In this document: in pieces, positions 1 to 10,000 of the stretch
How the letters are laid out: each line of letters opens with the position of its first letter
Position numbering within the stretch: position 1 is the first letter of the stretch
Origin: Rhynchopus sp. YZ270_cl-10
Lineage: Eukaryota > Euglenozoa > Diplonemea > Diplonemida > Diplonemidae
Direction of reading: 5' to 3'
Assembly (NCBI GenBank): GCA_964035575.1
Contig: OZ037927.1
Coordinates: 682,001-746,000, forward strand
DNA length: 64,000 bases
Translations under genes and position numbers: made by a program
The notes under the pieces: model-generated
Databases searched by the model: none
Seen by the model: the letters and a program-made list of their open reading frames with translations, nothing else
What the model was told of the DNA's origin: nothing

Positions 1-49
1 GTGCATGACTGAGGCGTCCTGAGAGAAGGATTGATATTGCAAGCCTTTG

Positions 50-97
50 ATCGGATGGCAAACGTTCTCTTCTTACACACACAGTACGAAAAACACC

Positions 98-128
<31 letters not shown>

Positions 129-700
129 TCCTACAGCGACGGGTAGAATCTTGCACCCAGGGATCAGCCTCACCACGAGACGTCCATTGCTAGGCTGTGT
201 CGTTTGGGTAGGCACATGGAGAAGGAGGGCTTACGCAGGTTGGTACATGGTCCAGCTAAACACCCGCACAGCGTCCAAACTCAGCGAAGACTGCGGAGTA
301 TACCGTCAGCACCTGCGCTGACGACCAGCCGTACACGAGGATGGACAGCGTGGTGTTCATCATCACTATGAATACGCCCAGTGCAAACGACCTCTACGGC
401 GCCGAGCGGGGGTCTCCGTCCCGACTGTCTGGCACCCGTCCCGCAGGTCATCTTAAGCAGTGTAGGCCAGGTGCGAGGATGGAAGCCAGCGTTGCCGTCA
501 AGGTATATAACGAGCGTTGACCACCCACAAGATCACTATGAAGTGCAGGAGGAAGCGGTGAGGTGCATGGAGGGCAGATGAAGAGAGGGCAGACATAACG
601 ACCTAGTCAGGGAGGGTGTGCCCAGCAACTAAGGGAATAACGACGGTGTCCGTCATTCCCAAGACAGTGTCGCAGGCCGAAGCTACAAGGCCTTGGTGTC
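50..700 (-). pseudogene. possible degraded multi-pass transporter exons
   Basis: Short minus-strand open stretches read like membrane-helix segments of a transporter. One near 600-680 contains ACDTVLGMTDTVVIPLV. One near 310-405 contains FALGVFIVMMNTTLS between a TAG acceptor and a GTATAC donor. One near 60-160 carries a leucine-rich helix followed by a CVCKKR basic end, and the (CAG)n tract at 97-126 encodes its poly-Leu run. The order loosely resembles the C-terminal half of an MFS/UNC93-like protein. I could not join the pieces in a consistent phase, so they may be a decayed gene or exons with unresolved boundaries. The family assignment is a guess from hydrophobic pattern only. Confidence 0.25.
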
Positions 701-958
701 ATTGCGTGACTGCCCCACGAGGGCTGCAAGGATAAACGTGAACCACGATACCGTAGAGAGTTACTCAGGAGCGGGTGGGTGGGAGAAAATTTTAATGTCA
801 TGGTCACGTTTGCATAACATCAGAAATCATATCGCATGATTTTGGAATCGGTTGCAGAAATCATCTCTCATGATTTCTGAATCGGTTGCAGAGTTGGCTA
901 GCCGAAAACAAAAAGGCTGATATTTGGTTGCACAAAATATAATCCTTCTTTTTTTTTT

Positions 959-1006
959 GAAAACTTGGTTGTATTAGTGTAGACACCCGAGGATGAACTC
1001 CACTAT
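959..1006 (+). repeat. dispersed repeat R10 (GTGTAG...CTCCAC), copy 1
   Basis: After a T-run comes AAACTTGGTTGTATTAGTG, then GTAG, a CCGAGGATG block and CTCCACTAT. Near-identical copies lie at 7237-7286 and 19766-19814, with a short end-piece near 63258. All follow a poly-T stretch in the same orientation, as in a short retroposed or cut-and-paste repeat. Confidence 0.8.
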
Positions 1007-1154
1007 ATTTTTTTTTTTTTTTCCCCTTTTGCTTGGCTTGGGTGTGAAGCTTCAGGTGGTCTGAAGAGTGATCTGACCATATTCTCTAGGTATAACAGGT
1101 CCTCAAAAAATGCATTGACGAAAGAATTTTGCACTTTTGACCACCACAGATTAT

Positions 1155-1334
1155 GTACCTGTGTACCTGTGTACCTGTGTACCTGTGTACCTGTGTACCT
1201 GTGTACCTGTGTACCTGTGTACCTGTGTACCTGTGTACCTGTGTACCTGTGTACCTGTGTACCTGTGTACCTGTGTACCTGTGTACCTGTGTACCTGTGT
1301 ACCTGTGTACCTGTGTACCTGTGTACCTGTGTAC
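1155..1334 (+). repeat. octamer satellite (GTACCTGT)n, array 1
   Basis: About 22 nearly perfect copies of an 8-bp unit. Reading frames are open on both strands only because an 8-mer without stops repeats every 24 bases. The same octamer in reverse complement makes a second array at 10494-10593. Confidence 0.97.
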
Positions 1335-1453
1335 ACGACGGTGATGTAACGGGTGTTACAAGTGGAGTTACAAGTGAAAAACCGTTACAAGTGGGATACA
1401 TGAATTACAGGCAAAATCAGGTTGTAACTGGTGGGTTACAAGTAACTTCACTT

Positions 1454-1492
1454 GTACACGACGGTAATGTACTGTACATTACCGTCGTGTAC
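1454..1492. repeat. perfect 39-bp palindrome
   Basis: Two 19-bp arms beginning GTACACGACGGTAATGTAC flank a single T, giving a perfect hairpin. A diverged single arm lies at 1332-1350 beside the octamer array, and a related CACGACGGTGAAAG inverted repeat lies at 35838-35880. Confidence 0.95.
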
Positions 1493-1979
1493 TGTGCGGA
1501 AATTGACCAAAAACGAGAACTTGTACGTTTCGGCAAATTGACCCCACCACTGGCCGGACGGATTCCGGAAATGCAAATGCCGCCGTTTAAAAGCTTCACC
1601 GACGAAAAATTTTTCCCCCAACACGTGTATCCCCTATGAGGGTGACAACTGGTAGAAACACGGGTAATCGGTTATGCAGCCACGCCAATCATAATATTTC
1701 GTTGCAAAATATTTACGTTTCGGAAAGTGGAAAATGACTGGCATGTACCAGCCATTTTACCATCGATATTTCACTGTCATGTCTACTCCGAATAATCGCC
1801 CCACACGTGTGCACTTGACCGCACGCGGGTGCAGTGATAAGTCCGATTTGATTGGGTGGTCACCCTCATTTGGAATTTTCAGTAGGGATGCTGCATCAGG
1901 AAACTACGGGTATCCGGCCCCTTCAGTGAAGTTCATCGTCCAAGCAAAAACAAAAACAAAAAAAAAAAACAGAAAAAAA

Positions 1980-2557
1980 CGGTAACTTAAGCTAACTTAA
2001 GTGACTTAAGTTGGTAACTTAAGCTGTTTTTTTATAAAAAAAACTTACTGGGGGGGGCCGAATAAACGAGGTAATTCGAATAAAGCACGTACGTCGAATA
2101 AAGCACGCATTTGAAAAATGGGTTTTTTGCTTTTTTTTGCGTCGAATAAAGCACGTACGTGTTTTATTCGACTTTTTGAACTTTTCCTGTGTTGTGACAA
2201 GGTAGTTCGTATTTTGTGAAAATTTAAGTCGCTGAAATTTTGTTCATTTTTCCGTATATCCCCCACCACAAGCCGGGATTGGCTCGGAAATGCAGCAAAA
2301 TCACCTCTTGGGCGAAAAAAAAATCGAAAAAAAATTGTGACTGGAAAAACTTTCCAAAAAGTTCAAAAAGGCGAATAAAGCACGTACGTGCTTTATTCGC
2401 CTTTTCGAACTTTTTTTTTTTTTTAAACCTCAGGATCTGAAGTGTAGGGACGCCTAATAAAACACGTACGTGCTTTATTCGACCCCCCCCAGTAAGTCGC
2501 TTAAATTTTCCGGAGGATTTCGGAGAAAACTTAAGTTTTTTTTTTAGCTTAAGTTAC
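1980..2557. mobile_element. fold-back element made of ACGT-centred palindromes
   Basis: The ends are inverted (ACTTAAGC-rich blocks and ACTTACTGGGGGGG on the left, CCCCCCCAGTAAGT and AGCTTAAGTT on the right). Inside are at least three copies of a palindrome centred on GCACGTACGTGC with AATAAA/TTTATT arms (2143-2170, 2371-2402, 2457-2482). The copy at 2371-2402 is a perfect 30-bp palindrome and sits in a longer imperfect stem. No coding capacity is seen. This fits a non-autonomous inverted-repeat (MITE or fold-back) element, family unknown. Confidence 0.7.
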
Positions 2558-2559
2558 AC

Positions 2560-3263
2560 AGCCATGGTGTTCTTCATAAAACACCCAAAAAAAAACAACC
2601 CCTGTACGGGTTGCTCGTTGGCTAAGGGTTAAAAAAAAAAAAAAAAATGAAATGGCGACTTCACTGTATGCGCACGCAGGGAAAAGAAGAAGATTTTTTT
2701 CTTTTTTTTTTGCCAGCGTAATAATCAGCATCAGCAGTTCTTACACCTTAAAAGAATACCTTTCCGTCCCCCCTTGGGGTGGGAAATGGACACGTGAGTG
2801 TGACGGGAAAAAAACTCAGGCTCCATCACCGCCGTGTTCACTCTCCCTCCCCCCTCCCCTTCGTTGCTCCTGCACACAACCGCAATCAGGAATTTCTACT
2901 CTCGGGGGTGGGGGATCTAGAAAACCATGAATAATCCAATGAGAGGAAAAATCCTCGTACGTTTTTTTGTTTTTTTTGTTGTGTTGTCATATCGGCAAAT
3001 AACCCAGAAAAGAGGCGGGTTCTGACAACTCTCCATGCCACCGAAAAGGACTCAGATGGCTACAGAACGGTACACGCATATTATTTTACATGTGTGTGAA
3101 ATGAAACAACTGACGAAAAAAGGCGTTAAACAAAAACAAAAGGAATTATTATAAACATCGGTTGGGAACGCGCGTGACCACTTTTTTTTCCTTCAAGTCT
3201 TAATTGCTTTTCTGACACGCGCAATACAACCAAAATGCGCTGCAGAACCACCAGCACCCACCT

Positions 3264-3300
<37 letters not shown>

Positions 3301-3487
3301 GATAGCGCAACAACACTTTCCCTCAACACAAAAAAAATCTCTTACAACCATCCATTTTCTTTGTGTCAACTGGGTAAAATATCTGTACTCTTAAATGCCA
3401 GCGTCTGGACCCCCTCCGAGGCTCTCCGTGTACTATAAGGCAACGATAAAAGGAGCCTTTTTTTGAACGACTCTTCCTCCCTCAATC
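2560..3487. other. spacer without recognised gene
   Basis: Homopolymer-rich spacer holding a CT-rich block at 2820-2880 and a 34-base A run near 3265-3298. I see no exon with coding character here. Confidence 0.6.
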
Positions 3488-3811
3488 TCACATATAAGAG
3501 TCCGAATCTGAGTCAGATGATGATTCGGAATCCTTTGCTTTAACGACGTTGACGTAGTTGTATGGACAGTGCCGACACTTGTCCCCACAGCACTCACGCC
3601 GCTGGAGGAACGCAGCCGTCGGCACCGTCTCCGCCGTGAGTGGGTCCACATAGCCCTCAAGACCACGTTCCTCCGCCAGCTTGTGCAGGCGTGCACGCCG
3701 TGCGTACCCTGGCAACGCCTGGCCTGCCTCACAAAGGTCATCTGTACAGACCAGGTCACCTGAAGGCACCGCAGGCCGTGCTGTATCTTCTATGTCGGGT
3801 TGAATGGGCAT
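3488..3811 (-). CDS. DUF5522-type small Cys-rich protein
   Basis: Predicted protein of 107 residues in one exon, with ATG at 3811. The middle and C-terminal part match the DUF5522 signature: GYVDPLTAETVPTAAFL, then RRECCGDKCRHCPYN. The paired CC and CxxC-like cysteines with a histidine suggest a metal site (inference). The tail is a low-complexity Ser/Asp run, a likely CK2-type phospho-acidic end. The function of the family is not established to my knowledge. The overlapping frame at 3433-3759 is a shadow. The next gene (LRR protein) lies about 370 bp upstream on the same strand. The upstream sense strand has CTCCACAG shortly before the ATG, which could be a splice acceptor of a leader intron. 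Confidence 0.75.
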   Translation of the reverse strand: MPIQPDIEDTARPAVPSGDLVCTDDLCEAGQALPGYARRARLHKLAEERGLEGYVDPLTAETVPTAAFLQRRECCGDKCRHCPYNYVNVVKAKDSESSSDSDSDSYM

Positions 3812-4183
3812 TGTTGTGTAAGGCCTGTGGAGGGTGAGGAGGGTGGGGAGAAGGAGGAGGGAGGAGGAAGGTGAAGGGGGCCCGGAAAGATAAAAAGACC
3901 AGTCTTTATTATTTGCTCAAAGTCAAACAAGTATGTGTTTGAAGAGAAAAAGCCCATAACTAACCAAAAAACAAATCCGATGTGAAGTAAAACGTACGGG
4001 GGAGGAGAAACACACTGCTGTACACACTGACAACGATGCATCGCTGTGTGCTCCACTTCGAAGCTCATCCAACCTGATGTGCTGATCACCACTTCCAAAC
4101 CCTCCCCTTGCAACACATCCCCACCTCCTTAAAACCATCCTCCTGTTGTGACACCAGCACCGAACCTGAACCGTGCCGTTGCC

Positions 4184-5509
4184 TCAGACACACTGCTGCC
4201 TGCCCTCAATAGCTCTCAATGCTGGAAAGTCGTGTGTTTCTAAAGAAGTGCAACCTTCAAGAAATCTGCTGCCAGTTCGTGTCACACCGCTCAATCCTGA
4301 AATGTCCATTGAGGTTAATGCCTCGCAAAAATACAAGAAGAAGTCCCCAAGACTTGTGACATTGCTCAATCCTGTAAAGTCGATGGAGGTTAACGACTGG
4401 GAATATTCTAAGAAGCAGTCCCCGAGGCTTGTGACGCTGCTCAATCCTGCAAAGTCGATGGAGGTTAACGACTCGGAAGATGCTAAGAAGCAGTTCCCAA
4501 GGCTTGTGACATTGCTTAATCCTGCAAAGTTGATGGAGGTTAACGACTGGGAATATGCTAAGAAGTTGTTCCCAAGGCTTGTGACATTGCTCAACCCTGT
4601 AAAGTCGATGGAGGTTAACGACTCGGAATATTGTAAGAAGCAGTCCCCAAGGCTTGTGACGCTGCTCAATCCTGTAAAGTCAATGGAGGTTAACGACTGG
4701 GAATATGCTAAGAAGCAGTCCCCAAGGCTTGTGACATTGTTTAATCCTGCAAAGTTGATGGAGGTTAACGACCGGGAATATGCTAAAAAGTTGTTCCCAA
4801 GACTTGTGACGCTGCTCAATCCTGCAAAGTCGATGGAGGTTAACGACTCGGAAGATGCTAAGAAGTAGTTCCCAAGGCTTGTGACATTGCTCAACCCTGT
4901 AAAGTCGATGGAGGTTAACGACTGGGAATATTTTAAGAAGCAGTCCCCAAGGCTTGTGACACTGTTCAATCCTGCAAAGTTTAATGAGCGTAATGACCTA
5001 CAGCCCTCCAGGCATTCCTCGCCTATTGTCGTGACGTTGCGCAACCCAGACAAGTTAATTGACTCCAACGATGAACACCCTTGTAAGAAGCAGTCCTCAA
5101 TTGCAGTAATAGCCAACGGGGCACTCAGATCAAGGATACGTAAATTAGTGCCTGCCAGGAACTGGGCCGGAATCACAGTTACAAGTTCTGCCTGCAGAAA
5201 CAACTGCGCTACCTCGGGGTCTTTCACACGCGCAAGCCTCTCTGGTGTGAGGTCTGTCTCACCCAATGCACGAAGAGCTGCAATGGCTTTGTACGAATCT
5301 TTCTGCGTCAATACGACTGTGTCGCCAGCACTCAGCGCTGTGATGTTGATGTCCTCTCCTTCGTCGTCCCTTCCCAAGCCCATGTGAAAGCTGTCTTCAG
5401 CAAACCCCGTTGTAGCTGCCACCTTCTGCCGCAGGTGCTTCGCTGTGTCATCCACATCCACATCGACGACGTACGTCTTGCCATCAAAGCCCTCAATGTT
5501 GAGTTCCAT
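4184..5509 (-). CDS. ubiquitin-like domain plus BspA-type leucine-rich repeats
   Basis: Single-exon protein of 441 residues, ATG at 5509. Residues 1 to about 75 have a ubiquitin-like pattern (MELNIEGFDGKTYVVDVDVD, then a VAATTGF helix and a TVVLTQ strand). From about residue 125 to the end there are about twelve repeats of 23-24 residues of the BspA/LRR_5 class, of the form SLTSIDFTGLSNVTSLGDC. At DNA level the middle units (about 4330-4970) form a 72-bp tandem repeat with few changes, so the array has been homogenised or expanded recently. BspA-type LRRs usually mediate protein binding; a target cannot be inferred. No signal peptide or membrane helix is seen, so the protein is probably cytosolic. 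Length may vary between strains. Confidence 0.9.
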   Translation of the reverse strand: MELNIEGFDGKTYVVDVDVDDTAKHLRQKVAATTGFAEDSFHMGLGRDDEGEDINITALSAGDTVVLTQKDSYKAIAALRALGETDLTPERLARVKDPEVAQLFLQAELVTVIPAQFLAGTNLRILDLSAPLAITAIEDCFLQGCSSLESINLSGLRNVTTIGEECLEGCRSLRSLNFAGLNSVTSLGDCFLKYSQSLTSIDFTGLSNVTSLGNYFLASSESLTSIDFAGLSSVTSLGNNFLAYSRSLTSINFAGLNNVTSLGDCFLAYSQSLTSIDFTGLSSVTSLGDCFLQYSESLTSIDFTGLSNVTSLGNNFLAYSQSLTSINFAGLSNVTSLGNCFLASSESLTSIDFAGLSSVTSLGDCFLEYSQSLTSIDFTGLSNVTSLGDFFLYFCEALTSMDISGLSGVTRTGSRFLEGCTSLETHDFPALRAIEGRQQCV

Positions 5510-7052
5510 AGGTGTGTTGTGTGTTTTGTGTGTTTTCTGTTGTGGGAGTGGAGTGGTGCAAGCAGAATAAGGCTATTCTCCCACATTCCCTGGTTCCCAA
5601 TGTGGGTCATGCCACAGTTCTCCTCACTCCGGAGGTAAACACAGACTCTCAGAAGCGGGTGCGCCCATCAGAAGCAGTGGCTGCGCTTTTGATAATTCTC
5701 ACTCAAGAAAAAAATATGGGTGGGGCGCATGGTTGTGCTTTCATTTTAGCTCTTTTTGCTGTACTTTCCCTTTCGGCAAAATGAAATAAAAAAAAATGAC
5801 TTGAAAAATACAAAGCCCAATAAGAAGACAGCCCTCAACCACACACACACACAAGAACCCACTTGGGGCGAATAGGGTCTGTGCTCAATGCTTTTTTTGT
5901 TGCGTCGACAATCACCTGCTAGTGCAGGATTTTTTTTTTTTTTTCCGTTCTTCGTTGATGAATTTCCTTTTTGTTTGATAAATCTGAATACCCCCTCCCC
6001 CGGTCTGCCTACCACGCAATGTGGAAAAACACGCAGTTCTTTGATGTACCCACTATTTGTTTTGGGGGAGTGGGAGGAGGGGGCTTTTTGTTGATATTGA
6101 AACACCTGCTCTCCACCCTGGGGGGGAAAAAAAGGGGGGTCAAGCCATGCAACGCCATCACCTCCCTCCCAGAAGAGAAGAAGAAGGAACGGCAGACATG
6201 AAAACCCAATTAAGAAACAGTGTGTGTTTTGATAACTAGTAGGGGGGGTAATTCTTGCACAGAATATGGCCCCAAACAGTGTGTCTGTGTGTTTGTTTGA
6301 ACGGATCATAGAGTGGGTAACGCCGTGGACGGAGTATAGCCCCACTACCTAACAAGTACGCACCCCCCTCTTCACGACAAATTTGGCATCGAACGGGTTT
6401 TTTTTGTATCTGTCAAGTACAAAGCTTTTTGAGGGCTTTTTCTGGAGGGGAACAAACGGAGCGATGGTTTTGTCCCTTTTATTTCTTGATTTGGTAGTTT
6501 ATTGGGGGGTTATTTCTTGGGGGTTGGGGGGGCGAGAGAGGGGGTGGTGGTGGTGGTGTGTCTCTTGTCACCTGATGCTGTAGTTTTCGTTTTATTCACT
6601 TCTTTTGAAAAATTTGATAATAGTGTGACCGGGTTAAAAAAGGTGGCAAAAAAACGAAAAAAATGGTAGGTTCTCTCTGTATTGCTTGGCTTTTCGTTTT
6701 TTTTCCCCCCGAAAAAAAGTATTACAGTTTGGTGTCAACTGCAAAAGATAAGAGCAAGCAAGATTGCTTTAAACTTTGCTGAGTATACTATCTGCTGTCT
6801 CTTTATGGGCTAACGCCCAAATTTGTTCCCACCCCCCTTCCTGTTGTATTTTCTCCACAAATGTGGACCACCCCCTTTTTTTGATAAAATTGTTTCTTTT
6901 GTAATCATGTGAACCCCGCATTCTTTATTGCAGTCTCCTCAATGGGGTATCGCGAAAAGGGGGGGGAAATATAGATGCACCCCATGCCTCCCAAAACAAA
7001 AAAAAAAAAAAAGCCCCAAGTTTCCCCCATTACAAAATCTGCCTTGTACAAC
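5510..7052. other. spacer with short dispersed repeats
   Basis: No exon recognised. It contains a weak minus-strand copy of the type II block (5797-5820, TTGAAAAATACAAAGCCC on plus) and a copy of repeat R12 at 6227-6276 (GATAACTAGTAGGGGGG followed by TAATTCTTGCACAGAATATG). Several poly-T, poly-G and GGTGGTGG tracts fill the rest. Confidence 0.6.
6227..6276 (+). repeat. dispersed repeat R12, copy 1
   Basis: The core reads TTTGATAACTAGTAGGGG, then a TAATTCTTGC block and AGAATATGGCCCC. Other copies are at 21736-21782 (+), 28661-28708 (-) and 46874-46920 (-). It occurs in both orientations, unlike the intron-type blocks. Confidence 0.8.
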
Positions 7053-10000
7053 TTATACCGACGACACTTCCTTCATCAGCTGTGCGAGATGTGCTTGCCT
7101 CTCTGGTGGGAACGTGCCAAGGATTTCCATTGTCTTCTGCTGGACCTATAAAGGGGAGGGGTTGAGGGAAGGTGAAAAGCCGCAGTGAAACTACTTATTG
7201 CGTACTTAGTGCAGTTGTCGCGTACTTCGTTTTTTTTGAAAACTTGGTTTGTATTAGTGTAGCCACCCTAGAGTGTGCTCCACTATCTATGTTTTGTTTT
7301 GTTGTGTCGTGTCGACAATCGCCGAGTAAGTTTTTGTTGTGTCCACAATCGCCGAGTAATCCCACCAGGTGGGAGAATTCGGGTCTGTACTCAATGTTGG
7401 CCGAAGCCTTTGTACTACGGAAAGGTATAGACGTCGGTCGTCCTGAACCCCCTTTTTTTTTTTTTGGATTTCTGGGGTACCAATAAACAACACCCCAGGG
7501 TTGTTCCTTGTTCTCGGGAAAAACAGCAAAATTCTGGATTTATGTTCCCGTTTTTTTCCTTTTTTTGGGTGGGGTTTTTTGCCCTTTTTCGGGCTTTCCG
7601 AGCTCTACCCTCACTGTAGTGGGGTCATTTCGAGAAAATGGACAAGTTCTTGATTGATACAAATTTTGGTTACGACCACCAGTGAGTTGCTCACAATGCT
7701 AAATGAGTGTCAGAACTGTGATTCTGGGCCCACTTTAACCGCCCTTCGAAATTCAAAAAGGGGTCCCAAACCCGGGCGCGCTACACTCGCGCGGAACTTT
7801 TTGCAGCTTTGGTATAGTTGCATTTTTGGCTGCAAAATGCAAGGGGACCCCCAAAGACGTTGGGAATATTATTTGGATGGGGCAGTGATTTTGTACCTGC
7901 ATACACGCTCCCTCGCGGTAACCGCGTGCATGCCAATGAAGTGCTCTCTGGGGTTCGATAACCCGTGGAACCAGTGCTTCCGCCGATGAACGGTGAGGCG
8001 TTGCACTTCTCTTTTTTGCGGAGCAAAAAATAATATAAATGGCGCCGCAGGCAAAAAATTTTGAGTACAGTGTAAAAATCTAGCTTCCAACGAACCCTTT
8101 TTTGCAGAGCAAAAAATGAAAAATGGCGCCGCAGGCAAAAAAAAATTGGGGGTACAGCCCTGACGGTGCAGGATTTTGTTGTCAATTTTTTTTTTCTTGC
8201 CCCCTGAAAACTCTTGCTTTTGAGAGTTTCGACCATTTCACCACACTGGTGGTGTGTCACCTACAGTGAAACCCACTAGAAACCACAAGAAAGCCCCCCA
8301 AGGAAAAAAGGAAAAAAAAAAAGGAAAAAAAAACTAAAATCCAGAATTTCATGTTCTCGGTCCCACTTAGGAACTTCCCTGCAACCAGACCTGACGCTAA
8401 ACAGTTACGAAAATCGCACTTTTTGGGCTTGGAATTCGGGTTTTTTTACGGGTTTTTTTACACGGGAAAAAGGTACATTTTTCGACCCTGGCCCATGTCT
8501 GGTGGTGAAAATCATATTTTTTTTGCCCACATGATACGTTTCGAACACACTTATCGCTAAATATGCCGTTTTCCCCGAAAATTTTGAGAACCCCACGTCC
8601 AATTTCTTTCGTTTTTGGTGCTCCGGGAGGGGTCCATATTGACAGGTCGCTGACACAGGGACTCTATACACACACCCCCTGATATTGACAGGTCGTTGAC
8701 CGACTTCCGAAAGCACCAGTTTTGGAGAAAAAAAAAATTCGCGCTGCGCGCGAAAAAGGTCCTCAGAAGCTCAATTCCGAAAGCAAATACGGGGAGCGAA
8801 GTCTTCCAACTCCTCCGCCATCAGCAGGAACACCTCCGTTTTCTCTTGAACCTGTTACGCTTGTGCTGAGAAACAAGGCAACAGCGTGTTCAAGAATATT
8901 CCCCATCTTTTCGTTGTTAAACTCGGTGCCTGTTCATGAAGAACCATCAGCTTCTCAATAGTGCTGTGAGAAAGGCGGTGGCGTCTCTTTGCGTAGATGT
9001 AGTCAGGAGAGAGAATCCTTGTTCAACAGCAACCAAAGACGGGGAGTGCACTACCGGTGCAGCCTACAAAACCCGTGCGAGAGTGTCCCCATTTTCCAAG
9101 AAAACTTCGAAAAAACCGCGTTCTGGCGAAGCCACGGTACGCCACATTTCAAAATTGCGCTTAAAATTGCACTTTTTTCGCAGCCAAACTATGTCATAAG
9201 AAGGGTGTAATGCAAGCTTGCGCCGCAGGCGCACGGTACGCTACTTTTTTCTTTGGCCATATCCTTCTTTCTCACTCCTTTGGGTTCGACGTGCTCCGTC
9301 CATCAAATGGTGGGGTCACAACATGCAGCAAAGTTTGCAACTACGCAAACTGCCCCCACGTTCACTTTGTACTTTTCCTTCAGAAGACAAGTACCATCGG
9401 GAACATACGGAACTGAATTTTTTTTTGCGAAGCAAATAGCTATTTATTGAGGTGAAAAAAAGTGGACTTTTTGTCACACGAGTGTGGTTCTCACAAATCA
9501 GTTGGTTCTTTTACGTCACGAGCGAAGCGAGTGACGTAATTTATGTTGTCTCACGAGCGAAGCGAGTGTGACATAGAATTTTGTATCACGAGCGAAGCGA
9601 GTGATACAAAAAACCAACTGATTTGTGAGAACCACACGAGTGTGACAAGTCCGCTTTTTACTCAATATATAATTTTTTCTCTATCAGTCTAAATGGGAGC
9701 CAATTACCCCCCCCTAGCCAATTACCCCCCCCCCCCCTTATATTACCCCCTTTTTCCAAAATCCGGAAACACAAGATTTTTCAGTGCCAATTACCCCCCC
9801 CCCTTTTAGGTGGTCCCACGTAGAAGGAAATCCTTAAGGATTTGCTGTGGACACACGTGTGACCCCACCGTGGAGAGCAATCGGCTCGCGCAATCAAAAG
9901 AAAGCAGAGAAAAGGGGAAAGAAAAAGGAAAAAAGTTGCGTACCGTGCGCCTGCGGCGCACGGTAGCCAACCTTTGTTTGTACTTATGTATATTCCACCA

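Noticed and set aside
31-321. Plus-strand frame with poly-Ser
   Set aside because: The poly-Ser comes from the (CAG)n tract; the minus strand gives more protein-like, membrane-helix sequence.
1003-1639. Long open frames across the octamer array on both strands
   Set aside because: They arise because an 8-bp repeat without stops is open in many frames; no coding features outside the array.
4173-5387. Plus-strand frames with repeated RLVTLLNP phrases opposite the LRR gene
   Set aside because: Shadow of the 72-bp LRR repeat; the minus frame has family features and the whole-length ORF.
7905-7985. tRNA-like segment around GGGGTTCGATAACCCG
   Set aside because: A T-arm-like word is present but no acceptor stem or anticodon arm can be folded around it.
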